This document shows positions 38,339 to 49,400 of a stretch of 64,000 nt of DNA, piece after piece (the stretch's first letter is position 1; each line of letters begins with the position of its first letter). A program made the translations under genes and the position numbers. Where the stretch lies: NCBI GenBank assembly GCA_039566865.1, contig CM076953.1, positions 1,984,001-2,048,000 on the forward strand. Direction: 5' to 3'. The DNA comes from Aurelia coerulea (Eukaryota; Cnidaria; Scyphozoa; Semaeostomeae; Ulmaridae). The notes beneath the pieces are model-generated. The model saw nothing but the letters and a program-made list of their open reading frames with translations. It ran no database searches and was not told the origin of the DNA.

Positions 38339-40810
38339 TTACAAGTCCATTTCTTCATCATCCTCGTCATCTTCTTTCTGTTCACCTGGAATTTCAATCG
38401 ACGTGGAAGATTCAGCTGAAAACCTTCCCATGTCAGTATCATCATCAATCTCATCTGCATCTGCTTTGTCCATTTTCTGTTTCATAACTGTCTCGTAAAT
38501 CCCAATAACATCTGCATTATGGTTTGTTTTCAAATGAGGTAGTTGAAGGATTGATGGTGCTTGTGTCAGTCGATCTCTATTTGTTCCAAATGCATGGAAA
38601 TATGATCTTGCTTTCGGTGTGTAGAGGTTTCTTGTCTTTGATGGCATAAACAACGCAGGGAGGCTGACCTCTTCTTGTATTATCCCGTTAGTTGGCGCTG
38701 CATCAAGCCTGTTCTGACTGGCAAGTTTCCTCTCTAAATCTCTCTCAACTTGTTCATTAATCTTTTCTTTCAATTTTTGATGATGCTTGGTGCTTTCTTC
38801 TTTAAACATTTCCATTCTTTCATAAAAATCTTCAGGTAAATTTTCCCCCCAGATTTGCTGCTTGGCTTTTTGCCTGATTGTTTTCTTTGGCGATTTTCTG
38901 CTGATTGGCTTCACAGGCTGCATATTTGTATTCCCAAAAGGATCATCACTGAGCTCATTCATGTTCGAAGATGACCACATAAACAATGGGGATGTTGCAG
39001 CATTAACAAATTCTCGCAAATCTTCCGAATTCTCTTTGTTCAGCTGTGAAATCATCAACCCAAGTCTTTCCTCGTACTCATCTCGTAGATTCAACAATTC
39101 TTTTTTCAACTCTTCTTTGGCAGTTTTCATCTGCTCTTCGGTGTAAATTGGTTTTTCTGACATTGAAGTCCCAGCACTCTTCAGTCTTTTGAGAAACTCT
39201 TTTCTCCTTAGCTCAATAATTCGATTTGTTAGCTCTTCAATAGATAATGTCTCTGTGCCTCTTGTTACCAGTCTTGGCAATGTTACTTTGGAGTGATAAC
39301 AAACCATCTTAATTTCTCCGCACGGTCTGTTGAAAATCAATTCAGAATTATTGATTGTTGCTCTGATGGGATATCCTGTTAGTTGAACAGGTTCAACTTC
39401 TTTTGGTGAACTTTTCAAATTTTCCTCTTTGACAATGATTAAATCAGAAAATTTTACACTAGTCATTGCAACCATTGTCTTTTTATTTTCTGGATGAACT
39501 GAAAATTTCAAAACAATGTCTTCCTTGTTTCTTGCTTCAAATTCAGGAGAAAGTTTGAAACTGAACTCTTGGAAGATTTCTTCCTTGTCTTTTCCCTTCC
39601 CATTCTCACTTGCATTTCTGTTAGATCCAATATTTGGATCACTACTTGGAGTCAGATTCACAGCTGGTTTCTCTTCAGGAACCTCAGGAACCTCAGACTT
39701 CTTACCCTCTTTCTCTTTTTCCTCATTCCCTTTGAAAACCTGTGTTTTGCGGACTTCCTTGTCAAAAGCAAGTGTGCACCATGATGATGACAGTGTCTTG
39801 CAAACTGGCTTGTACATTCTAATATGAAATAATTTCTCATATTCTGGTTCATGTGTCCAGCAATCTTTATCAGCCATTTCCTTGGGAATAACTTCAATCT
39901 TTTGCTTAATTTCAGCATCAACTTTAATAGCATTACCATGAGCTTGTTCTTCCTTTCCTTGCTCTCTTATTTCTTGTTCACCATCATCAAATCTAACCTT
40001 CTTCCTAGATGATACGGGAGCGTTCTCTAGATCAATACTGACTGAGGAATTGTTATCAGACATTCCTATTGCAAAGCTTGCTTCACTTTCCTCTTCAATT
40101 AAAGAGCTCCCAGCAACATTCTGCCTTCCACTACTTTGCTTTCTTTCCGGTGATGTTTCCTGGGGAAAAACTTCAAATTTGTGCAATTTCTCTCTGAGTT
40201 CTTGAGCAAATTGCAAGTTACTTTTCTTTCTGATTGATTCCTTTTCTTCTGCAACTTCATCATCTTCCTCATCAGAAATTGTGGAATAAATAGCAGCAAT
40301 GTCTTCACCGTTCTTCACTTTTTGCTTGAACTGATGAATCAAAAATCTCCAACGTTGCCCATGTCCCTTTCCTCCCACAAGCTTTGCAAAAAGCTTTTCC
40401 CAATTCAGTATCCTTCTTTCCTTTTCCATTCGCATTGTCTGCACCCCAACCATTTCAAGTCTCTTCAATGCAATTTCTAATTGATGCTGTTTACTCTCAT
40501 AATCCTGATGCAGTTTCTTCAATGCCTTGCTCTTATTTTCCCAAGGGACTGCATACAGCCTCACTAACCTCGTCATTTCCCTTGTGGGCACACTGAAATC
40601 AGACATACTTCTGTGAAGGCGGCCTAAAGCGAGTGTCATCTTTATTTTCACACTGCTTGGTAGATTTTGTTCCAGCAACACATCTTTCAACATCAGTACT
40701 TCGTCCAAAGAACTGTATGAAGTTGCAAGACCGCATTCTACTTCTGAGCACAGTTTCGTGAATTTATTCAGTTCATTTGCATTAGAAGTCGATGCATCTG
40801 CAGACCCCAT
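38339..40810 (-). CDS. Single-exon 823-aa coiled-coil protein, function unknown
   Basis: An uninterrupted minus-strand frame of 824 codons starts at 'GACCATGG', a favourable initiation context. I do not recognise the family. Residues 1-190 are helical and basic, ending near 'GGKGHGQRWRFLIHQFKQ'. A long acidic/low-complexity section follows (about 190-410). Around residues 417-545 a beta-rich block ('FSFKLSPEFEARNKEDIVL', 'VAMTSVKFSDLI', 'VCYHSKVTLPRLV') could be a C2-like or other beta-sandwich domain. Coiled coils follow at about 545-620 and 675-735. The tail is acidic (QKEDDEDDEEMDL). There is no signal peptide or membrane segment. Its lack of introns contrasts with its neighbours, which all have several; it may be a retrogene or simply an intronless gene. 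A scaffold or cytoskeletal role would be a guess. Confidence 0.8.
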   Translation of the reverse strand: MGSADASTSNANELNKFTKLCSEVECGLATSYSSLDEVLMLKDVLLEQNLPSSVKIKMTLALGRLHRSMSDFSVPTREMTRLVRLYAVPWENKSKALKKLHQDYESKQHQLEIALKRLEMVGVQTMRMEKERRILNWEKLFAKLVGGKGHGQRWRFLIHQFKQKVKNGEDIAAIYSTISDEEDDEVAEEKESIRKKSNLQFAQELREKLHKFEVFPQETSPERKQSSGRQNVAGSSLIEEESEASFAIGMSDNNSSVSIDLENAPVSSRKKVRFDDGEQEIREQGKEEQAHGNAIKVDAEIKQKIEVIPKEMADKDCWTHEPEYEKLFHIRMYKPVCKTLSSSWCTLAFDKEVRKTQVFKGNEEKEKEGKKSEVPEVPEEKPAVNLTPSSDPNIGSNRNASENGKGKDKEEIFQEFSFKLSPEFEARNKEDIVLKFSVHPENKKTMVAMTSVKFSDLIIVKEENLKSSPKEVEPVQLTGYPIRATINNSELIFNRPCGEIKMVCYHSKVTLPRLVTRGTETLSIEELTNRIIELRRKEFLKRLKSAGTSMSEKPIYTEEQMKTAKEELKKELLNLRDEYEERLGLMISQLNKENSEDLREFVNAATSPLFMWSSSNMNELSDDPFGNTNMQPVKPISRKSPKKTIRQKAKQQIWGENLPEDFYERMEMFKEESTKHHQKLKEKINEQVERDLERKLASQNRLDAAPTNGIIQEEVSLPALFMPSKTRNLYTPKARSYFHAFGTNRDRLTQAPSILQLPHLKTNHNADVIGIYETVMKQKMDKADADEIDDDTDMGRFSAESSTSIEIPGEQKEDDEDDEEMDL

Positions 40811-42268
40811 GGTCGGAGAGTCAGTGGTTGTTCTTCAGGTGCCAAATTTGCGATTTAGGCCTAAACTAGGCCATGTTGTGATATTGTTGATAGTAGATCA
40901 TCAAACTTCTTCACTTCAAACAGAAGTTTCCTCACACAAAAACAGCTTTCTTCTCAATTGAAAATCAAGCACACATTGAAATATAGTTAATGGTGAAACT
41001 CCTTACCAACGAATGCTCACTTCACGTGTGAATTCTTACAAAATTGTTTCTCTGCCATTGCCAAAGTTTCGTGACTGCTCTTTTCTTCGCCTCAAAGACG
41101 AGTAATCAAAGATCGCGTTGCTAAGCAATATTCAAAGAGAGGTTATTTCCTCCGTATTCGGTCAGTTTGAAAAGGCATCGCAGCGCTTTCAATGTTTGAC
41201 CACTTTTGCACTGCTCCGGATTCCGGTACAGTTTTGATCCGTCACTAAGTTCTTACGGTTCTATAGCGTTTAGACTGCTGGAGAGAACAACAATTTTCTG
41301 TACTCTCGAGTATAGAATGATCGCCCCCGCCCCCTCCCCACTTGTTAATCTTTGAAAAATTTTCCAACCCCGACTGATGTTCCAGCCCCCCTTTGATTCA
41401 TTCTTGAACAATTGAAATTATAGTGAACATAAATTTTGAATAGATAGAAAGAAAATACATGTTTAACTAAGAAAACGACTATTTTCAATGTTTCCAAGCC
41501 CCTTCCCCGATTGTTCCAACCCCCCGATTATTGTTATATCGTTATATCAAACAATTTCCAGCCCCCGGATTATTCTCACCCTCCTGTTTATTCGGTACTC
41601 GATAGTAGGTAGAGGGAACAAAAGTTTTTCGGATTAGTATGAGCAATGTAAACAGGAGGCTGATCTGTGACACTTGTGCTCGGATCCAAAGATGTACCTG
41701 TACAGGGGGTACTGTTTAAATAGGATCTTTGAATCATTTTCACCGCAGCACCCTCTTTACAGTTACACCATACCAGCAAGCATTATAATTTGTCCTGATG
41801 TGCGAGGCTCTTTTTACAATATCTAAAATTTACTCATTTGAATTTCCCCCGATTTTCCTATGAATAACCTCATGCATAGCCTGCGTGCAGCTTCAACACT
41901 ACTCCTCGACATAGGCTACCTGATGCAATGCTTCATGCAATTTTGAGTTGCGGAGAAATAAATTCCGTGTTTGAAACAGGTCTAAAAAAACTGCCACATC
42001 TAAATTCAAATATCAAAGGAAATCATCATTAAAAGCCAAACTTTACCTAAGATTTTTAACTTTTGAATACAAAGTCTTCTCCTTGCTCGCAAAGTCATTG
42101 TTTCTTTATTAAAATCTCTTTCATTTTTTCGGTCTTTGTAGAACAAATTTGGCTAACGTTTTGTTTTGATTTTAATAAAATATGTTGTAGTTTCATTTGT
42201 TTTTATGGGGGGAGGGGCTCTTTCTCAATTAGTTAACCAATTTAAAAAACCCCCCTAATCAATCAATC
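40811..42268. other. Intergenic between two minus-strand genes
   Basis: The first few hundred bases should include the promoter of the 823-aa gene (a GC-richer patch lies at 41060-41280). From 41318 to 41600 there are scattered C-runs ('ccccctccccac', 'ccagcccccctttgatt', 'ccaaccccccgattattg') that look like a decayed repeat. A 'tagcctgcgtgcag' half-hairpin lies near 41877. No exon was recognised. Confidence 0.45.
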
Positions 42269-42422
42269 TTAAAGGGTCTGTTTCATCCAGCATTCCTTGC
42301 ACGTGCCGTTTGTTGATGTTCCTTTGTTGTCCGCCATTTTCATGGGCCATGAAAATGGCGGCAACAAAGGAACATCAACAAACGGCACGTGCAAGGAATG
42401 CTGGATGAAACAGACCCTTTAA
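42269..42422. mobile_element. Perfect hairpin MITE
   Basis: Arms of about 72 bp pair without visible mismatch apart from one extra base near the tip: 'ttaaagggtctgtttcatcc' on the left and 'ggatgaaacagaccctttaa' on the right. The tip reads 'cattttcatgggccatgaaa'. Strong stem-loop potential. Confidence 0.9.
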
Positions 42423-42720
42423 ATACAATCTTGTAAAGTTGTTATTCTTATTCTTTTTCTGTAATCTTGAAGTCTAATTCATTTTTGTGTTTATTGTACG
42501 GTATTTTGTAAGTATTTAGGTGTGGTGTAATTGTGTAGAATTGTATTTAGGATTGGTTGATGAATAAAATTGAAACTGAAACTGTCTCAGAACCAACAAC
42601 AGACACCGATGAAAATGAAGCATTACAATAATTTCATTTGCACAACGTTTATCTCCATGGGAGCAAAGGGATACGAAGGACTCAGGTAACCAGTCTTCAT
42701 AGTGCCTTCCAAACAACCCA

Positions 42721-43460
42721 TACAGCAGAAAACCCGCATAAAAGAACCTAGGTTTTTTCTGAGCAGCCTGAATAGGTTCTTAATTAAATGGCTGCTATTC
42801 TAAATTCCAGCCTGCGAGGCTCTTAAAAAGGTTCTTACGAGCAGGCCTTGCATACATTAACACTGTTTTCCAGCCCAGGAATTCTTGAGAATTCTTGAGA
42901 AAAAATCTTTTGTACCAATGAAGAAGACTGATCAGAATGTGAAGAATTCTAAAAATTCTTGTCATTTTAATAATTTACATTAAAGCTATTATATAAGAAT
43001 TGAATTACATTCCATGCGACAAAAATGCAGCAAAACTGCTTGTTGATTTAAACGTCGCAAATAACATTGCCGCTTCAAATTGCGTAGCGAGAACCCCCAT
43101 GTGGAGCATGCGCATTGATGATGTTACTTTCAATGTGTTGGTAAATTGTGAAATGGCCAATCCAATAATTTAATTCGACTTGGCAATAATGCGACCTCTA
43201 AAGCAAATCGTGTTGTTGCCGAATTAAGCGGCAGGGCCGGTGAACTACTGTCGAATTTAATTATTTTGTGCGACAGGCAATTTAAACGTCGCGTTATCGT
43301 CGCATTTAATCGATTGCAGGAGAAATTATTTAATTCGACGCGGCAGAAATGCGACGTTTAAACTAGGCCTTAGGGGTTCTTATTTAGGGGGTTTAAAAGA
43401 TTGAATTTCAGCCTCTAGGTTCTTATAAAAACAGGTTCTTTTATGCGGGTTTCTACTGTA
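42721..43460. mobile_element. TIR element in the UTP11 3'UTR region
   Basis: The left end 'tacagcagaaaacccgcata' followed by 'aaagaacct' is mirrored by 'aggttcttttatgcgggttt' and 'ctactgta' at the right end. This gives 740 bp with about 28-bp inverted repeats. Inside, 'gcgacgtttaaa'-type motifs occur in both orientations (43050-43370). The element stops 22 bp short of the UTP11 stop codon, so UTP11 transcripts are likely to carry it or end in it. Confidence 0.85.
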
Positions 43461-43482
43461 TTCCATTAAATTGCGCTTTTAG

Positions 43483-46400
43483 TTATCTCTTTCTTTGCTT
43501 TTTCCATTTGTAAACAGTCGTACCGTCAACCTCTAATTTTTGCTTCCTTCCTTTACCCTGGAAAAAATAATACATGTGGATGAGAAAGTTGCTGAATCTC
43601 TTGATCAGCCTTCAAGCTACGGGTTTCCCAAAAAAAAGTACTCCTATTTAAAAAATCACCAAAAATTTATTATCAAACCTTTGATCAAATTTTCTTTTTG
43701 AATGGCTTTGTCAAAGACCCAAAAATATTCACAGATCATAAAATGTTTGCTTTTGATACAGCAAGGTAGAAAATTTACACGCTGAAAAACGTTATTTTGA
43801 GCTATAGTTTTTGTGCAAAATACTCAATCTTTCCTAAGAGTCAAAATTTTCAAATTTTTTATTATCATTAGAGCCTCCCATCATGATAGTGCGCATCTAT
43901 TTTTGTCATTTATGACCAAACTAGAAGCTTTACACGCACAAAGAAATTGATTTGGCAATCATTAGTGCTTTTTTACAGTATGATTCAAAACCAGGTAGCA
44001 CTAAAAGAGCTGAACTTGCTCATTTTAAAACCAGTTACAAGATTAACAATGTTTTGGAAAATAATTTGGTCCTTGATCTACGTGACAAAAAAGAAATTTG
44101 AAGATCGGCCGTGTAATCAAATTTTGGTGATTTTTCAAACGGGAGTACTTTTTTTGGGATACCCGGTATTAAAATTAGCTTACATGGAAAATGCAACTGA
44201 ATATTTCTGACCAGCGATTGCGACGTATTGCGAACATAGGGCTCAAATCTTTAAAAAGGTCGGTGTAAAATTCTATTGCGGTTTCCCTCGAACTAAATGG
44301 CTTGGAAGGAACTTAGCATTGTTTACTGTAAATCTGGCGTGGTAATGTGGCAATTTATTGATATCTTGATTAGTTTCAAAATGGCGGCATTTATTAAATT
44401 TGAGGCTATGGCGTCATCAAATCTCTAAATCCTAAACCAGGTGCAGATTCTATAAGACAATAGCAACTTGACTGACACCTCAATTCACAGCGATTAGCGA
44501 CTAAAGACAAAGAAATTCTCTCGACCAGTAATTTAAAACAAACAAACAAACCCGCAAAGTTGCCTTGAACCAGTAAGGCAACATCTCGCCTTGCGCACGC
44601 GAAAGGTGGTTTTCAAGAGAAGCTACGTGCTTATAACGAAAGAAGAGGGGCAAATCTAAAGTTCCGTCTACCAGATTTTGTTTATTTGATTCAGGAGCTA
44701 CTTATTCAAATAAGCAAAATCCGCCAGACAGGACTTTAGAGTTACCCATCTTCTTTCGGTATAAGGACGTAACTTCTCTTAAAAACCACCTTTCGCTTGC
44801 AAATGGCAAGAGTGCCCTACTAGTTTCGGGGAAACTTTTGCGGCCTTGTTTGTTTTTAATTACTAGTTGAGAGGACCTCCTTTGTCTGCAGTCGCTAATC
44901 GCTTTCAATTGAGCTGTCAAGCAAATGCAACTGTTGCTATTGTATTACAAAATCTGCCCATGTTACACTTACCATCAATTTTTTCTGAAGCTCCATCCCA
45001 AGTCGAGTTTTACTCAGCATCTTTTCTCTGTCGAGCCTCTGCTCCAGTTCCTTGTATCCTCGGTTTTTCTTTTTCTTAATGATCTATTTGGAACAGAAAG
45101 GGTGCCTTTAATATTTACTGATATGAGGTCAACGTAGACTACACGTTTTTTTCATAAGAAACTGGTTCACTTGTGCAAATTTGGTCGCGCGACCCGTGCG
45201 ATCGCTCGAAAGCAGTCGCACGAATGATTTCCACTTGCGTGAATCTGGTCGCGCGACTGCGCGACCAATGGTCTAGTACTACGATGGCGCTGACAAGGAG
45301 ACGTTTGAAGAGAAGAGAATTAGAGGCTCGCAACAACAAAAAATTTAAGAAACTCTGGTACTACGCTCAAAAACAGTCAAAAACTCTTAAAATTCAATTT
45401 CTGTATGTCTCTTTTATTTTATGTCTCTCTGACAAAGATACCTTCATCTTTTTTTAACTTTCAACTGCAAAAATTGGTAATTTTCTGCCTGAATGTGCAT
45501 GGCTTATTCGTGATGACAATGTCAATGTAAAATGGAAGCCCTTTGTCGAGAAGAAGCCTCAAATTTGAACAATATCGCAATTCTAGGCCCAAAAAAATAA
45601 GAAACTAATTAAGAAACTTTTACTACTAAAACACCGAAATTTTCATGCGAAATTAAGAAACTTTTAGTACTAAGTGCTGATCCAAGTTTCTTATAAAAAA
45701 AAACGTGTAGTGATTTTCGTTCTGGCTTTCGCTACTAACTAACTAACTTATCAACTAACTAACTAACTACTCAAGATTTTACATAACAAAAGCTGGGCTG
45801 ATTTCTGCATATGTTAAGTTGTTTGATCTGCTTTCAAACCCCTGAAGTAGATGTCTCTGAAAATTAAAAAGCCTTTAAAAGAACCTCAATTTAACAAAAA
45901 TTTTGCAACACTGAACATCAATAACAGCAGGAAGGAAATCAATAATTGTTAACTAAATAGCCAAAAATACGAACATAAAAATGAACAAAATGTTATCCAG
46001 CGAAATTCTAATGAAATCTTTTGTATAGTTCCAATTCAACTAAGCCTGATAGCAGTGGCGGCGCCAGCTCTAAAAAATCAAAAGACGTGGGGGGGGGGGG
46101 ATGCTCGCGCAATGTTTCAGCCTAAAGGTATACCCGACTAATTTTATGTAATTTTTCTTTGACAGTTTTTGAATCAGGGGGACGTATCCCCTCCAATCCC
46201 ACCCCCGTGCGCCGCCATTGCCTCAGAAAAATAAAGCTCAAGGTGCCAGTAACAGGAAAGCATAACCTTAGAAACATAAACAAGATTGTATCGAAACTGG
46301 CTCAAATCATTAACGGCTTAACTCTTACAAAATGGCAAATGGCAACGGGGTCGGAAACGCCAAGAGACCAAGTAAGTACTAAAAGTTTCTTAATTCAACA

Positions 46401-49400
46401 TAGAAACTTGAAACAAAAATCAGGAAAGGTTTACCTCTGGTCTTTTTTTATCCCCTTTTCGTTCTGCTGTTTCAAGATCATCGGGTGTTGGCTGTAACCT
46501 TTGTGAAGCTTCGAACTCTTTCGCTAGAGAACAATGAAATTCTGTCAATATGAACAATGACTTCGATATAATAATAGACTCTGTAGAATAAGGAATATCG
46601 TTCATTTTGTTGGTTAGTTCGCAAAGGCGTCAAATTTCTGGATGCATGATGACGAATCTGAACAAATCTCATATACGTTCGTAGAAAATTCTAAAAAATC
46701 TTCAACATCCTAAAAATTTCAGAAAGTCCTAGATCTCATATATATTCAAAAGAAGCGATCTTAGAAATCTCAAAGAAAATCCTGAAGCTGTTTGAAAGTT
46801 TAAAAAATCCTAGATTTCTCCCTCAACAAATGATGCAAATTCTCAAAAAAATCATGACACAATTCTTTGAAAATCTCAAAAATTGCAATCCTCAAAAATT
46901 TTGCAAAAATCTCGAAAATCCTTTAAAATTTCGAAGAAATCTGAAAGTCTCAAAATCTAAAGATAACAGAAAAGTCCTAGAAGTCTAAAAAATCTTAGAA
47001 AATCTCAGAATAAAACTCAAAATCTTTAAAAAGTCTCAGAGATTTTTGAAATCCCTAAATCTCGTATGCTATATTTGGAATGATGACTCATGATTGATGA
47101 CTTAAACGACGACAAGTTTCAAGGCAAGCCAATTTGTGACATACTGTACCTTCTTTTTCTGTATCTACAAAAATTGTATGTTTCCGGCTGTGATTGTCGA
47201 CATCATCTGTGAAATGTAATTCACTACGGAGTTTCTCTATTTTCTAAAAAGATAGAGCAAAACCACCTGAGAGAAGATAAGAGAAAGAAAATGCTGCAAA
47301 AGTCTGCCTCAAATTAGACGTCACATGAGATTTCAGATAACGCAAAATTGATCATGCAAAACTTCTCAATTGTTTTATTTGCAGACATTTTCGTGTGACA
47401 GCTGATTTCAGACAGATTTAAGTAATGGAACAATTTGCTAAATATTTCATCTGATACTGGCAACAGCAATTTGTCAAAGATGAAATCTGAATTACGAGAG
47501 AAGAGAGTACCTACAGTGCACAAATTATACAATAGACCTTTTAGCTATTCTACAAAAGAACCTGGATCGAGCGTTATTTTTATACATTTTGATACGCGAC
47601 GTTCGATCAAGTGGCTCTAGAGCTTCTATCACTATTGTACACATTCGAAAATTCTATAAAATGTAGCAAAATATCGTTCGATTCTGATTCTTTTCAGAAT
47701 AGCTAAAAGGTCTATTAGCTAATCAGAGACTCTATTAATGGTTTTGTAAGGTCAATATCCTATTCAAGATGACTTTCAATAGGTTTTGGACCAACCTGCT
47801 TTTGCCAAGTCCCCAATATCACCAATCAGCAAAGAAATAAAAATATAAAAAGATGTTATACCGGGTGAGTCAGAAAAAAGGATCCCCGCTTGGAAGGCCA
47901 CTGCTCCATGAATATCAAAGCAATAATATTGAAAAATGTCTTGTTTTATTGCCAATATGTTCAATTAGGTTCAGTAATTTACCCAGCCTTAATTGGCCAT
48001 TCCTGTTGATATGGGTGATTTTCTGCAGAAAGCCCCTTCCAAAAACCTGCAAAAAACGAATGAAAACAATGAGCACATTTTCTTTCCTAGAATTGATGAC
48101 ACTCAAATAAATTCATGTATTTTGTCCTCTTTCGTGATAAAGCTTTCACAAGTCATTGCTGTAAGGCCATTGTAAGGCAGAAATGTTAGGGAAATCTGTT
48201 CCTGATTTTGGGCACGTTTTGAAGGTTTTTTGAAGAGGCTTTCTGGAGAAAATCCCTCAAAATTTCAGAATGGAGAGGCCGATTTCAGTCAGGTAAATTT
48301 TATAGTAGATTTGAACATTTCTACCATAAAACTATATATTTGCTGATATCATTGTCTTGATATCCAGGGAGCCGTGACATTTCAAACGGGGATTCTTTTT
48401 TCTGACTCACCCGGTAGATATAGATGTTTAGCTACACAGCCAAGTTGATTTACTTATTTTCTACAGATAGTCTTGGTTCACCTTTCTTTGGGTCACACAG
48501 TATGCATAAGAAAAAACTTTCAAACAACCAACAAAATATCTGATATCTCATTCATTCCATTCAGTTGCTGGCACACATATACCCTGGGTACCAGAGCCAA
48601 CAAAAATAAAAGACATCTTCCTTTCTTTAATTCTGAGGCTCTGGTTCCCAGGGTAGCACACTTTGATATTTAATTTTGTTCATCACACTCAGTTCTATAA
48701 TGGAGAAAAACTGCACCTTCTTTGTCGCTGTAAGGCAAACATATCTTAAAGATTTGATAAATTTCAGCCAACTTTCAAAAGATATATTTTCAGGAGGTGG
48801 TTGAAGATTAAAGAATAAATAAAAAAACTTCGAACCATCGTAATTTCTAAACCGTTTGATGCAACATGAAGCAATTTCGAAGAGAATTAAAGTTTATGGA
48901 TGCCTACAATATGGTATCAAGCAAAAGTCTGTCACTCATCTAGTTTATGATTTAGGAATTTGATGACGTCACATCCTAAAATGAGCTGAAATGTAAAATA
49001 CGCTGTAATTTTGAAAAAATATTCAAAATTTCTGGGAAGTCCAACAGTAGAATCATAGATAAGTATCTAAAGTTTCTTTCAAGCCATTCAATCAGGAGAA
49101 ACAGGTCATTGAATTTTACACCCACCTTTTTACGCTGAGTTAAAGATTTGGAACCTATGCTGAGGTGGTTCATAACTTTGAAATGCAAAAGGTTTGCAGC
49201 ATAAATATTAAAAACAATGAAAATCATACTTTTCTTTCAACACTTCTTTTCAAGTTGACATAATTCAGATCTTGTGTCTTCATCAATTTCAACTGATCAG
49301 CTGTGTAACTTTCTGAATTCTTTATCGTGTGAACACCATCCTGAAACACCATAGACACATTAGTGAGACTTCAAGGATAAATTTACTTTTAGCTTTGAAC

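Noticed and set aside
45782..45859. Possible extra UTP11 exon after a 'TTTTCAG' acceptor
   Set aside because: None of its frames resembles the family, two contain early stops, and exons 7 and 8 already join in phase.
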